Assembly: GCA_963556495.2 (NCBI GenBank)
Contig: OY747721.1
Location: 30,070,849 to 30,134,848 of the forward strand
Direction: 5' to 3'
DNA: 64,000 bases
Source of the DNA: Valencia hispanica
Lineage: Eukaryota; Chordata; Actinopteri; Cyprinodontiformes; Valenciidae
The translations under genes and the position numbers were made by a program. The notes below the pieces were generated by a model that saw only the letters and a program-made list of their open reading frames with translations, did not search any database and was not told the origin of the DNA. Below, piece by piece: positions 12,150 through 25,459 of the stretch. How positions within the stretch are numbered: the first letter of the stretch is position 1; the number at the start of each line of letters is the position of its first letter.

Positions 12150-13481
12150 TCATCTTTTTCTCTGCAATGCGCGCGTTCAATCCACCTGTGTCCCCCGTTG
12201 TATGAGAGCGCGCCCCGAGAACCGCGCGAGGCTCGCTCAACTGTCAAGACGTCTTGGTGGTAAAGCGCTTAATCATCTTATCGTTAATCGATGAAGAACG
12301 CACTTTGCTTCTCGAGAGGACGCGTTAACCATAATCTGCTTTTCCCCTTGAATTAGTTTTAGACGCCAGTTTGGGTCTCAGTAGGACCCAGTTAGGATTC
12401 TCCTGACCGTTTATTTACAGTTTCCATGGTCTCCTCTCAGCATGCTGCCTTTGCGCTGAGCCTGATTTTTACTCGGGATGCTCGGATACAAGACGCGTTG
12501 GGTGTGTGTGAGCTGAAAAGATGAGGCTGCATCACTTTCACTAACTTTAGACGCCGAATAAACGGAAACCGAGCGTCTGTGGGTAAAAATAAAATAAAAG
12601 GCGCACACAGACTACCACTAACCAACTTTGGGGGGGAAAAAAGTTTCTTTTAAAACGGACTATCTTGTAAATGTGTAGTAATATAAGAGGGTCCAAATGA
12701 GTTTTTATAAAGTTATACTCTAAAGACAACCTCTCTGGGGTTCCTCCTGGTTTACCTCCCAAAACAAAAACGTAATAAAAACAACCAAAAACCATTTTAA
12801 AAAAATGTAAAATTCCTGCCTAGTATAATTGAAACTCTTAATTTGAAATCGGGCATACGGAAGTTCAGCTACCACACTGTTCAGCTTGACGCTGGCACGT
12901 CCCGGTGACGCGGAGAAGTCTGGAAGCTTGCACCTGGATGCGAGTTTTTGCCGAGTTGTGGGTTCGTCTTCAGGTGTTAGACAGACCCCACAGCGTATCC
13001 GGTAATTAAAATAAATCTGTCGCTTTTATTTCTACTGTCCCACACCTTCATGTAGGGGGAGGAAAAAACGCTCTCAAAGATTTTTTTTTTTCCTGTAAGA
13101 GTCGTGAGGACGGGATGTCCGCTGATGTTTGAGGAGGACTGCTCCGGGTGGATGAGCAGACGGACGGATGGATGGATGCGCTGGAATATTACTATGAACT
13201 AACTGCGCGGAGGAATCTGTTGTTTTTGGATCTTTCTGTCTGGAGTTCCTAATAATAGTTCTCTTCCTGATCTGTGAAAACCCATCTCCCGTCCCGAGGA
13301 TCTGATCACCTGCTATGCGTCTGGTGTGGAGGATACCTGGCGGAAGGTGTGCAGCTGGATCCAGCCTGACGGGACACAACTTCAGCATCTGATAACCAAA
13401 AAGCCCCCGCTTGCCCATTCGTTTTGCCCCATTCCCCACCCACACAATCGTGTGCGTGATGCGCCTGGATGAGGACTGATG
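12150..13481 (+). promoter_or_regulatory. ca10: CpG-rich ca10 promoter region and 5' leader
   Basis: CpG density rises sharply against AT-rich surroundings, in two clusters: 12165-12330 (many GCGC/CGCG steps, then homeodomain-like TTAATCGAT) and 12880-13480. No clear TATA box lies close to exon 1, so a CpG-island promoter with dispersed starts is likely; the start site cannot be placed by eye. If the transcript includes 13115-13480, the leader has upstream ATGs at 13115 and 13125. The region just 3' of exon 1 (to about 14060) is also CpG-rich. Confidence 0.6.
13125..13202 (+). other. upstream ORF in the presumed ca10 leader (25 codons)
   Basis: An ATG at 13125 opens a 25-codon frame ending in TAA at 13200-13202. 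It contains four further in-frame ATGs, partly from a GGAT repeat. A shorter frame starts at 13115 (five codons). Both end well before the ca10 start. They matter only if transcription begins upstream of them, which is not shown. Confidence 0.3.
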
Positions 13482-13542
13482 ATGGATATAATTTGGGAGA
13501 TATTGATCATTCTTCACGCAAATGTTGTTGTGTGCATATCAG
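13482..13542 (+). CDS. ca10: ca10 exon 1 (coding part): signal peptide of carbonic anhydrase-related protein 10
   Basis: The exon encodes 20 residues starting M-D-I-I-W-E, then a hydrophobic run ending V-V-V-C-I-S, plus the first base of the next codon. From memory, vertebrate CA10 begins M-E-I-V-W-E and ends its leader C-I-S before A-Q, so residue-by-residue agreement is strong. The exon closes with a textbook donor, CAG/GTGAGT, at 13542/13543, in phase 1. An in-frame TGA at 13470-13472 shuts the frame upstream. Two adjacent ATGs exist (13479 and 13482); I chose the second because it matches the family length and has A at -3 and G at +4. CA10 is a secreted neuronal protein that lacks the zinc-binding histidines of active carbonic anhydrases and binds neurexins (family knowledge). 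Teleosts can carry ca10a and ca10b; I cannot tell which this is. Confidence 0.93.
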
Positions 13543-14311
13543 GTGAGTCATGGGCGTCGTTTTGCGCCTCTCTTGGCAGGCGCAATCGATACAAGCGCAG
13601 ACATAAAATATGTTCGGCTGAGATTAACGCAAGACAGTACGGGACCTTGGGGGCAGATGAATGACGGGGGTGAGGTTGCGTGTTGAGGTGTGTGAAGGGG
13701 TGGGGGTGATCGGGATGCATCCACTAGAAATGCGTTTTGGGACGCACTTTGACACCATTAGATTGTGTTCCAGTGAATTGTTTTTGTCTCGTACAACATT
13801 AATCACTCTGCATGTGTGACTGCTTCGTTACAATAAAAACACGCACTATGTTTTCTCTAGTTTCCAGGAGCGGATGCGCAGTCCTTGACGCATGTATGAC
13901 ACGTTTTGTTTGGACTATGTTATATATATTTTTTTGTATTCATCTACTCCCTTTGGTCCGAATGAAGCCTTCTGCGCCCCCAGCAACTTCTGAAACAGGA
14001 GCTTTAGCGCGCAGCGCGCTCTGCGGTGGTGTGGCGCTGTACATTGCGCCGAGCCTTAGCGGTGTTGAAGCGCCTTTTGCTGACTTCTCCGTAGTTAACT
14101 ATACATGCAATTTCAATTCAGGTTGTTCATTGCCAGGACACTGGATGCATATATGACTTCTAACTTTGTCTTATGTTGAAACCACGTTGGAAATAACGAA
14201 ACTGGAAATATTGGCAGGTGCTGTATTCAGTGAGTTTTGAATGGCGCAAATCTTAGGTTTCATGGTAACCCGTACGTAATTCCCTGTGTCTCAGCCTTCC
14301 TCCTCAGGGGA

Positions 14312-14604
<293 letters not shown>

Positions 14605-15927
14605 TTTGCCGCACCCTTCTGTTCGTCTTTGGTTGTCATAATTCCATCAAAATGCCCTTCTGTTTAATTAAAAGATGCTTCCACTAGCTTCGCTGCCGTT
14701 TTTCCTTTTTAATTATTCATTTATTTCTTTTAGTTTTCCTCTAAATTGTAAAGTTAGATTAAAATGCAAACCAATATCATGATCTGGATCTCTTAGGTTA
14801 TCATAAGTAGCGTTTACGTCTGAAGTAGCTTTTTAGATCCAGGAAAGAACTATGACTAATCAATTGAGCCTCATCTGTTTGGGGTAGAAACCTCAAAAGC
14901 TCTGGGGCAGGAAATGAGCTTTTCCAATCCTAGATTATTTCAAATGATATTTCTCTGTGATCTAGAACAGGAAAAATCATGAAACTGATAACAGAATATA
15001 AATTTTATCGGTGACATACTGTATAGTATGTGATCTTAACAGTACTTAAGCGTTTAACAGCTATTGGTTCTGCTTTTGACTTTGCTGTACTGCTTTTCTG
15101 AGGGCAGCTTTTCATGAAGTTCATGGGGAGTGTGTGAGGAGTCTCTGACAATCTTGAGAACCCTGTTCCTGCAGTAGTTTAAACAGATTCTGTACAGGAT
15201 AGGGACACTCAAATCACTATTTCAGCTCCCCTCATTACTGCAGGGCCCCCTTTGTCTTGTGTGCTTTCTAAAAACACAAGAACGTTCTCAAGCCAAAAAG
15301 TAGCAAAAAACCGTTGTCCTTTCTGTGAAAGACCATTGAAACTACATTTATTTTTGTCTGTGAAAATGCTTTTTACTTTGTGTTTCGGTTAGTGGTTTTA
15401 ATGGTGCAAACATCTGCAAACTATAAAAGGTCTAAAGTAGACAAGCATAACAGTTGGCTTTAATTTTCAGCAAAACTTTCTGATACAAGAAAAGTTAATG
15501 ACGTCATAAGCTCAGTGCGTTTTCAGACTTTTAGCAGCAAAAGTCTTTCTTTTCAGTCTTGATTAGGTTTAAAACCGCCTGAATCCAAACCTCAATTCAA
15601 CATTTCTTATCATGGCATTCACATTGCAAAGCAGTTAAAAAGCGTTTGCTTGCAACAGATTTTACATCACATTTTTTCACATACATTTTTACAATAATTC
15701 TTAGTTTAATATTAATTGCAAAATCAAAGTGAAAGACAAATTCTTCCTTATCAGTACACTGCATAATTGAAAGAGGGTGGTGAAGGTTTATATATTTCAT
15801 AAAAATAGGATTTGACTGCATTTGGTTCAAAGAAGGAAGCCACTTTGGTCTTTCAGCTTTTTACACCAGACCCTGTAGATTTCAGGTGTGAGCGGTCCCT
15901 TGTGTGGTCAGAATCTAGCTCATGTTA
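14605..15927. other. unique intronic DNA
   Basis: No element was recognised. A small palindrome (catact-gtat-agtatg) lies near 15017. Confidence 0.4.
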
Positions 15928-16033
15928 CTGAAATGTTGACTTTAATTACATTTATGTTGTCAACAGGTTCTAACCTAATTCAATTTTGTGGAACCTGTTG
16001 ACAAAAGAAATTTAATTAATGTCAACATTTCAG
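15928..16033. mobile_element. 106 bp foldback (MITE-like) element
   Basis: Two 43 bp arms, 15928-15970 and 15991-16033, are inverted copies with four mismatches by eye, around a 20 bp centre (15971-15990). Arms begin CTGAAATGTTGAC and end GTCAACAGGTTC. The right arm is followed by TTTTTTGAGTGTA, an ending I associate with small fish foldback MITEs. It has no coding capacity. Confidence 0.75.
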
Positions 16034-19000
16034 TTTTTTGAGTGTACCTCATTTGGATTGCTACCAATGCAGAACGGGTAATCTCTGCACACCAGCTGTT
16101 GATTCAGCCATAAGGTTACTCACACTGGAAAGAAACACAAAACGAATTAGGCCGAACCAAATTTAACCAAATCTTGACCGACTTCTCAGGGTAAGTTCTG
16201 TTGAACTAAACTTGTTGTTCCTGTTGCCCGTTTCTTGTCCACTCCACGAGTCATCAGCTTTGAAAGCTTCTGGAAGTGAACAGCATGCCATCAGCCTAAT
16301 ACAAACCAGACGAAACTTTTGTGTACATGTCACCAAATCACACAGGCATTCAAAAATGATATTTTTTTTTTGTCGGACATTCTATAAAGTCAAAATTTAA
16401 GCAATCTATAGATCTACTGCTTGGAGCTGATTTGCTATTAGATTTACTAAAATATAGGTTTACACAGTTGTACACATCAATCTCTATTTAAAGTTGTGAC
16501 TAACCATTGCTTTATTATGAATTTCTAAATCAAGACTCATCTTTAAATGGCACATTTATGACAAGTATTTAAACACTGTTTGTTTAATCGTGACTGCACA
16601 GCCAGGTATTTAAAACTCATATCTTGAAGGTCTGAGGGCACAGTGTAGGATACAATGTCAATTTGAATTCATTTAAAGTCATGGCAAACATATTTTGAAA
16701 ATCCAAGTGAAAATTATTCAACATTGGCAAATGTTCTGATCAAAATAGTTGTCTACACTTTGATATTAACCCTGATAACTGTTCGGAGCGTTGTCCAGGA
16801 CTTAAGTTTGATGATTTTAGACCCAGCATGTTTGCTAACCTTTTACAGCTGTGCATCACATGTACTTGCTGGTCGGTGAAAATCCTTCTTCAGTGATATT
16901 TGGGACTTGACTAAATGCAGGATTTGTCTTTTTAATAATGGTGTCATTTTCACATGTCAGACTGGATGGAGCTGTATTTTGAGCTGTACATGAATTGAAA
17001 TCCAGCTAAACCAGATTTCTTAAGATGTCTGTTATGTAGTACAGTTGAGCTTTGAGAATTTAAACAGGACTCTCATCAATGCCAAGACTTAAATCTCTGA
17101 TGCAATTTAGAGCCAGAGCATGGTACTGGAGGAGGGAGGAGACTTGCTCGGTGGGCTCTGAAAAGACGGAGCTCCTTCTGGAATTTTGAGATAAGATTTT
17201 TAAAATATCATAATTTGTCATTATTATATAGTTAACATGCTAAAACATAACAATAGAAACAAATAATTAAAATGTCCCCTAGCTGTGACAAAAGAGCTGG
17301 TGTATTAGTAAAAACAAATTACTACTGCAGATTATCGTGGAAACAATTAGAGAGGTAATGATTATGTGATTACATTACACACTGAAGCCTGTGACTTCTT
17401 GCTGAGGTTTTCACTGGAGAGGCACAATACAGACTCACATCTGATCAGCATGCAAAGTAACAAATGAAACCGAAAGAAATTCACAGCAATTCTGTCAAGA
17501 TTAGTCATACAAAGAAGCAGAGACTGTGTGAAATTTGAAATGAAGTCGCGTTCCCCAGTCGTGGCTCCCTCTGAGTTGAAATGGTTCTTAACCTGAAGAG
17601 CCGGGTACTCACAAATGTTCACGTCAGGAAACCAGCTCCTAATACATACAGTCTGGAATTGTAGTGGATGTTAACAGGCACAACCAATAATAAATCCTGT
17701 TTTCACAGAAAGCCAAGCATTGCTGTCCATTTGAAATGAAATTGAAACAAAAGTATCCTTCACCAAGTAGTAAAACACGCCTTCTGTTCTCAAATCCCGC
17801 CGTCACTCTAATTCTTAATCTACGGGAAAATATTAGGTGTGTGGTAAAATCCGATAGGTCACAGTATAACTGCAACCAGACCAAAGTCTCTCTGATTCAA
17901 ACAGTTGTCACCCCAAAACACTATGACTAAGTCTCAAACATTAGCATGATTAAATTATCTCAATTCAGTATACGTGTATATATGTGTGTATGTCTGTGTG
18001 ACAATTTACTGCTAGTGTGAATTGGTGCTTTTATCATGGAGTCAAACATCTATTATGACTCGATGATGCTTCCAATATAGTTCCAGCATTTTACATGGTA
18101 AACCAGCAGGAAGTTTTTGACACCATCAATGGACTTTATACAGTAAATAAGAACCTTTGAGGAACTCCTCAATACTCAAATGAAAATAACTGTATTAGTA
18201 AAATAATATTGTTCCCAAAATGCACTTCTCTTAAAAAGTACATTTTTTTCAGAATCCTTTTAAGGAACTTTTTTTTTTTTCTTCTGGGACATCAAGTTTT
18301 ATAATCAAACATCTCCTCTTAGTTTGTATTTGGAAAGTATAGATCTTAACAGAATTACTTATTTGTTGCATGCAGTGCTTTTATCATTTATTCTCCATTT
18401 GTTTTTGGAGTTAAAATAACTTACTCTTGAGATGCTAAAGATCAGTTGGTGAGAATTTAGGGTCTCTGTTTTTAATCAGCAAATTCTGGTCATTTAACAT
18501 GTTGGTGACCTCCATCTCATTTTTTTCTGAATTCCATTTACAGTGAACATATTTATGAAGCTAAAAAGCAGTAATTCATCTATCAATAGGCCACCAATGG
18601 AGAGGTTACATGTTTAAATTTGCTTCCAGTCTTGGATGACTTGGATAAACCCTACAATCACAGACAAATTGTTTTATCATTGAAGTATTAATAACATAAA
18701 AAAAAGGGATCCAACAAGTTTTATTTCACTTCACCCAGCTAACTGATCAAGGATTATGACCACTTGGTTTTCTCTAGATGTACATAGAAGTTATCTCAGA
18801 AATGAGCTTGTTAAATAGTCTTACTTCTGTTAATTGTAAGGTTGATTATTGCTTAGATTGTCTTCTGACATTTTTTTGCCTTTAAGTTTTTTTTCTAACA
18901 AGAAATCAGACATGAGAGAGCATTATAATTATCTTGAATGTTGAATCTTCTCATTATTGCTTGCTAATTATAAACCAGGAATAGTAGGCAAATACTTTAA

Positions 19001-19424
19001 TGCTAAAGATACTTCAAATAGTTCTCCATACCCTCTAATGTGCATCTGTATAATATTTGACAAGTAGACCACGCTCCACTTTGATTAGTATATTTATGAG
19101 TCATATGCATCCTTCTAAACTGGTTGCTTAGCTTGAGGTTCATATCTTCACAGTGAACTTAAAATAGTCAAACATTAGCCTTATAGAGGGTCCTTCTAGA
19201 ATGTGCTGAGGATATTTGATCCGTTCTGTTCAATATTCAAATAGACTGTTATAAGAAACTAAGCAAAGACTGGGCCCTTTTTAAGAGATTAAGGATTTTT
19301 GATAAGAACCAATTTGAATAAATCATTTGCTCAACTGTATTTCTTTAGCCAGTTTTCTTGTCTAGATAAGGAAACAACTGGATCACAGGGAATGAAATAT
19401 GAAATCAATATCCCATCAGAGGGC
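16034..19424. other. unique-looking intronic DNA
   Basis: AT-rich, without a recognised element or coding domain. Open frames at 17362-17622 and 17639-17884 have no family resemblance. Confidence 0.4.
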
Positions 19425-19720
19425 CAAACAGTGGAGCAGTTGGTAGCACTGTTGCCTTACAGCAAGAAGGCTCTGGGTTTGAATCCCGGCCTGGGGTCTT
19501 TCTTCATGGTATTTGCATGTTCTCCCTGTGCATGCATGGGTTCCCTCTGGGTACTCCGGCTTCTTCCCATAGTCCAAAAACCTGACTGTTGGGTTAATGT
19601 ATCGCTATAAATTACCCTTAGGTATAAGTGTGGACATGCAGGGTTGTCTATCCTGTGTGTCTCCATGTTGCCCTACCATTTACTGGTGACCTGTCCAGGG
19701 TGTACTCTGCCTCTCGCTCG
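19425..19720 (+). repeat. tRNA-derived SINE, 3' truncated
   Basis: The head has an A-box-like GTGGAGCAGTTGGTAGC and a B-box-like GGTTTGAATCCC, then the body with TTTGCATGTTCTCCCTGTGC and CTGTCCAGGGTGTACTC. It matches the copy at 41135-41510, but the end with the (ATGG)n tail is missing. The sequence passes directly into the G-rich repeat that follows. Confidence 0.8.
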
Positions 19721-20790
19721 ATGGGAGCTTTGGCGGTCTGCTTGTCTCCATCCTAGAGGGTAGGGGTCGGCCTCCTGGATCCGGGGACTGGTTGCTCTCC
19801 TGGGCTATCGGTACCTGGACCTGGGAGTATAGAGTGTGGATGGGGATTATGAGTGAGTGTACAGCATCCATTCTTGTGTGTCTAGGTGTGCAGATGAGAG
19901 TGTAGGTGCGTAAGAGGGAGGGAACGTATGACTGGGTCTGTGTGTTCCTGTGTATCCATCAGGTTGGAACTTGGGCTGGCCCCTCTCCTGGTGCATCTCA
20001 CCGTGCTTAGTCAGTTCATTGATGGATTTGATTGACCTTGGTTGGATGCTTGGTCTTTGTGCGTTGTTCTGGCTAGGCTTGACTTGACTTGGGGATGCCA
20101 TCCGTCTGCTGTGGCTATTGGTGTGGCTCCCCGACGTGGGGCTGAGGGGCATTGGAATGTCGGCTGTGGGGATTGCATGGTGGCACATGTTAGCCATTGG
20201 CCCGCAGCCTGGCGGGGGCCATATAGCATGTAGCAGTAACGCTGCTGGTGTATTTATTTATCTAATTGTAGGTTGTGGTTGTCTAGTTCTTAGTTTGCAT
20301 TGTTTGGTTTGTTTTCTCATTGTTTTTTTTCCCCCTCTCTCTGCCGTCCTGCTGGTGTGGAGGTGGATTGGGATGTTTTCTTGTGTTTTATTTGTTCCCC
20401 TTGCTCTCTTGTATCTTCAACTCAACCTCTCCTTCTTAACATTTTTTTTCCTACCTCTCTTCATCATTTTCCTTTGTCCCCTTTATTTTCTGTATCTGTG
20501 TCCATAATATCAGGGGGGAAAAAAACCCCACAGCAATTTCTAATAAAAATTTCTAACATGTATTAAGTGGAGTACTATTGCAAAGGTTGTAATGCTCCAC
20601 TCATGAAAGTACATCTGTTGGGCTTCTACTTGGTACTCAGACACCAATTCTGAGTACCAAACTGCCAGACAGGATATGTAAAAAAAAAAAGCCTGAATCT
20701 TACGATGATCGTTTCTAGAGACCATCACACTCAGCAATTATTTGCAGTTAGTGTGACCAGTGGTCTAACATGACTTTACCTTTACTGGAA
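19721..20790. repeat. unclassified G/T-rich interspersed repeat
   Basis: About 0.85 kb of G/T-rich sequence with many TG and CA steps, as if CpG-decayed, is followed by a pyrimidine-rich end (20300-20500) and ATATCAGGGGGGAAAA. I believe similar sequence is widespread in fish genomes, but I do not know its class. No reverse transcriptase, transposase or terminal repeats are visible. An inverted pair with 12 bp arms lies at 20630-20660. Confidence 0.5.
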
Positions 20791-22214
20791 ATAAAAGACA
20801 AACCTAAAGAGGAGACAACTGCAACAAACACTTTTGCTAGACTGCCATAAGTCCTGTTATTTCATATTTGTGGCTAAAATGTTTTTACCGAACTGTAGCT
20901 TTCTACTGTAATCAGTTTGAACACCTCTAATTGGGATCCGATCTCTTACATTTTTTATCCTCCTATTTCATAAAGTTTCAAGTTCGATCTGCATGTCCTG
21001 CACATCCTTTGATTCTTCTCTCCACATTCATATGGCTCAGAATCCTGGGAAACCAGTGCAGCGCTGGATGAAAATGGTTTAAAATAGATTCAGTTCTCAT
21101 TAATTCCCTCTCAGCCTGGGTTCCTCATTCATTTGATATTATTCCTGTCGGTATTCCATGGGTCTCTTAGGGATCAGATCAAAGTATTGGATGTTCATAG
21201 ACCCCTATTGTATGCCTCTTGATGCAGTTGGCTGCTCTGCCCACTGTGATGTTAAAAGAAAATAAACCAAATGATGCTATTGGTTTTATCCAATCAATCA
21301 CATTCATTCAGCAGAGCTAGCATGCATTGCTTTTTTATTGTTATAGCAGTTTAACCTTCCTCGTTATTTTCTATTCTAGTTTATAATTTTAGGACCCAGA
21401 TATATAATGGCTAGGAGTATTGAGTATGCCCTATTCTAATCAGACCCTCTTTAGGTTGTACTTCTGCTCTTATGACTAAGCATGGATAAAATAATTAGCT
21501 TCCCCATTCAGCACAGTCTGGCTGTTTCAGATATAACAAAAAAAGGTATTGATTTTTAAAGTTTATTTATTTAGTGGGCTCCAGCCTGTGAGAGCTATAA
21601 AGACTGTTTGTGTGTGCTTTTACACAGTATATGTCTTTACTGGCAACAGGCCAGGACAAAAATAAGATGTGATGTACGGTAGAAGACATTCATAAGCTAT
21701 TACAGTATTTTCTCTTGTACAGAATTGGTTTACTCCACCTTACTGGAACTTCTCTGAAGATTATGTTCAACTGGCTTTCATATGGCAAGCATCTGGGAAA
21801 CACTGCACAAAAGTCTATTATATTATGATGGCTTAGAGCAAACATGCATAATACCATTAATTAGATGGCTCAGATTTTTAAAGTGGGGATTACGTGCTGT
21901 GGTTATGAGCACTCTAGTGAGTGCCTGCTCTCCCTAAAGTCTGTGTATTTATTTTATATACATTCAGGTTACATTTTGTATAAGGGTGAAGCTACCAACT
22001 AATCAGTGACCAAAGGACAGCGCAGATTTGAGATTTCTATCTAATAGGGGGGAAATTCCAAGCTGTTTACCCCACCTTCCCTCCACTCCTACCCTCATTA
22101 TAATGCTACCTCAAGAAGTGACAAATCCACCTATTGCGAACTGTTACTATTGCTTTATAAAGTCACTGGTAGTGAAGAAAAAAGGAGAAACAATTTAAGT
22201 TTTTCCTTTATATT
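20791..22214. other. intronic DNA; possible conserved block 21600-21960
   Basis: No mobile element was recognised. The segment around 21830-21900 (ATGCATAATACCATTAATTAG) has a homeodomain/POU-like flavour and balanced composition typical of conserved non-coding elements, but this is only an impression. Confidence 0.3.
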
Positions 22215-22400
22215 TGCTTTGAACCATTGTGTCACCTCACAGCAGGAGGGTTTCATGGTTCAAACCTTGTCTGAAGCCTTTCTTTCGGGGGTCTACTTGT
22301 TCTACCTGTCTGTGTGCTCCAAAGCCTGAGGGGGCCAACAATAAAGGTTAATTGGTGGTACTGTTGTTGGCTGAAGGTGTATGTTTGTGTGTAGGGGTTT
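22215..22400 (+). repeat. decayed tRNA-derived SINE
   Basis: 'Cacctcacagcaggagggtt', a B-box-like GGTTCAAACC and 'ggttaattggtggtactg' follow the order of the SINE at 41135-41510 at lower identity. Confidence 0.6.
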
Positions 22401-25400
22401 AACACACAACAACAAGCACACCTTAATTAACCTCAAAACCCCTGGGTAAAGATTAGCCGTCAATTTCAGTTCAGTTCCCCATGCCCAAAAGAGCTGGAAA
22501 CAAATAGTTGATCTTATTAGGTGACTGGCAAAAGATCTATTGTTTCACTTTTAATAAATGGCTCCTGGTTAGTGTGGGAAAATGTCAACAGATGTCTGTC
22601 TGTCTGTGATTAAACCCATCTTTTAGGTTGTACAGTATCAACAAAGTTATGTGTAAACACATTTTTTCATACTGCTGTAAATTTAGAAGAAAACACTAAA
22701 GTAGGTCATCTTGGCCTTAAAGAGTTTTTCTTTAAGGCTTTAATTATTCAACTTTGTGAAAGTCTCTTAACTGTCTTCTTTTATCTTTTCAATAAATCCA
22801 GAGATCTAAAAGTCTGGTAATGTTTTTTTGTTTAGTGATTTTGTTTTATGACTTAAGAGTATGTATGAACTCTAAAGCACATGGGCCTCTTCATTCTCGT
22901 GGCCCCACTACCATGACCTCACTTTATCTATTATTAAAACGCAGCCTTCAAGGAAGGGACTTGCACACTCAATGACAAGGCCACCTAGTAATAAAATATT
23001 GACCCGGAATTTGGGGAGGAATATAGAAATGGCTCATGTTTAATGAAGTTTGTACAAGTACCTACATGTATATGAGTTGAAGATTAACATAGGAAAACAT
23101 TACTTTTATTGAGTAAGGATTTATGAAATGAATCATTTTCTTCTCTTATAATGCAAAGCTCTAGAATGCATGAAATAAATTAGGCACATAAAGTATTTAT
23201 TTAAATAATTTTTTTGACTAAGTTTAACACCTTTTTTAAAGAGGAGTTACCATGCTGGGCTTCCGAACTCCACAAAGTAAGTTTCTGGGAAATTCTAAGA
23301 TGTGTCAAGGATGTGCCATATTTTTTTAAATTATTATTCTAATACCTTACTTTTCCAGATTCAAACTTTTTTCCTTTTTTGTTTAGACCCTAGACAGGCC
23401 AATGTGAAATTTTACCTGTTTGAACAGTAATTGGGTTTATCTGTGGGTTCCACAAATCAAAAATAAAATACTGTAATCAGCTTATTTCTTGGGCCTAGTA
23501 TAGGTTTGCTTAAGTTTTTTGTTTTGTTTTTTTTTGCACCTAGACAAAAATAAAGCTGGTTCAATTTAAAATCGATTAGACTTGGAGTTGGAAATAAAGC
23601 CTAATCATTCTTAATATAGATTAGATTTGTCCAGTTTTGTGATAAAGTTAGCTTTAAACCAACTGTATGAAAAATTGTTTTCATGCTTTAATTGACATAA
23701 TATCCTGACACAGTTCAAGACCTACATGTCCACTTCAACCTGAATTTTAAGTGTTGTAGAATCCCAAGCAATAGTGATTTATTTTTTATTTTTTATTTTT
23801 TCATTCAGCAGGTATACCATTACCATTTAAAAAAGCTGATGGGTAAAATGTTAAAATCAAGTTAAAGGTGATAATTTAAAGATAAGTCTATGTAAAATCC
23901 ACTAGATTAATTAACCATTATCCGAGTATTCTTTAGAAAATGGAAGAATCAAATCAAACAATTTTCCAAACTCAAATGTATTTCCAGACTTATCCAAATT
24001 TTGAAACTGATCAAAGTAAATGCAAATGGAACCCTGTATATTGCTACCAAATAATTATTCTGATTATTTAAATTAAGATTTTCCTCATCTAGGTATGAGA
24101 AATGATAAAGCTTTTGAGTCAGAGCACTGCTTTGATGATTCAGACATTTTTTCCCTGCTGAGCTACAGGTTTTTTTTGGGGGGGGGGTTTGGGGCAGTTT
24201 AGCTGTTACAGATATTCACAGTCTACCCTTAGAGAACAACATGACCTCAGGGAAGCTTAGAAATTTTAAATGGCGTGATGAAATCAGAGGATAGAGGCCT
24301 TTGGTGTATTTGTGACAATAACACGTGTCTCCACCAGCCGGCCATATGCTGCCAAACAAGCATGTTACCAAGGACGCTTGCAAGCACTCCCTCTGCTATG
24401 AGTGTGTAGCTCATGTTGCAAACCCCAGTGGCATATGGCGTCCGCAGTGTGTTTCTGCTTGAATCCCTGCCCATTCACGTCGTTGCTGCTGTCTGGTCAG
24501 TGTCGGCGTGCGTCTGCTGCCCTTCTGCTCCTTTTGATTACAAGCCAGTTAACTTTAAACACCAACTATTGCACTGCAGCTCAATTCAGTCTGAAATTTG
24601 CGTAGAAAAGTTTACTACATTCTATGCACTGTTAAATCTGACTATGGAGAGTAGACTTGAACATTTATCATTGAAGATTTGTACTAAATGTATTTCTTGG
24701 TTCAGTGTCAATCCATTTTAATTTTTTAATTTTTAGAAGCTTTTCCAAATGCATAAAATGAGATGACCAGGGCTTCCATACTGTAGAGTAATACTAAACT
24801 GTCTCGTATGAATAAATGTGTTTCCATCACCTGTAGATTCCAAGTGTAGTTCCACCCCCTTCCCCCTTCGAGCACTGATTTGGTCTCTACCGATACTTTA
24901 ATTAGATCCACCTCATTAGCTGCTAAATGGCTGCACTATGTTTCACAGCTTGGAGCAGGCTTCATCTGTGGAGAGCCTTTTAGTGGATTTAAGTGTTTTA
25001 CATATAAACAGCTGTGTGCTGCTAATTATGTAAAAGAGTGGTAAGACTGACATGTTTAAATTTTTATTTTTATTTTGTCAATAAAATGCATTTTAACTGT
25101 TTTTATACTTCTATCTTCAGTAGCTAAAGGCTTATTTTGTCAGTGTGTAGTGCTGGGAGTCAGCCAGCATATGTACAACAACTTGATCATCCTAAATAAT
25201 TTCATTAAAACACTCACTCACAAAAGTATGGCATCCAGAGGGCAAAGCTGGGGGCTTTTTATACGCTTGTGTAAATAATTCTGTCTTCAAGTAGCTGGCG
25301 CATCTATAACTAGCACCAGTGGGCATAAGTGATGGCACCAAAGGTGTTATAATGGTCTTACAGGCAGTTGCTGGAGCATCCAACAGGTTACCAGAGACTC

Positions 25401-25459
25401 CTATTAAATGGCTTTATCAGCACTCTGAGTGTTTACATCAAATTTGGATATATAGGAAC
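22401..25459. other. unique-looking intronic DNA
   Basis: AT-rich, with a (TTTTTTA)n stretch at about 23783-23807 and a T/G run near 24172-24187. The block 24860-25050 is a candidate conserved non-coding segment. No coding signal. Confidence 0.35.

Noticed and set aside
13074..13517. 147-codon minus-strand open frame across the ca10 leader and exon 1
   Set aside because: It is antisense to exon 1, has low-complexity composition (H/P/S/R from CpG-rich DNA), and has no domain; the + strand exon explains the region.
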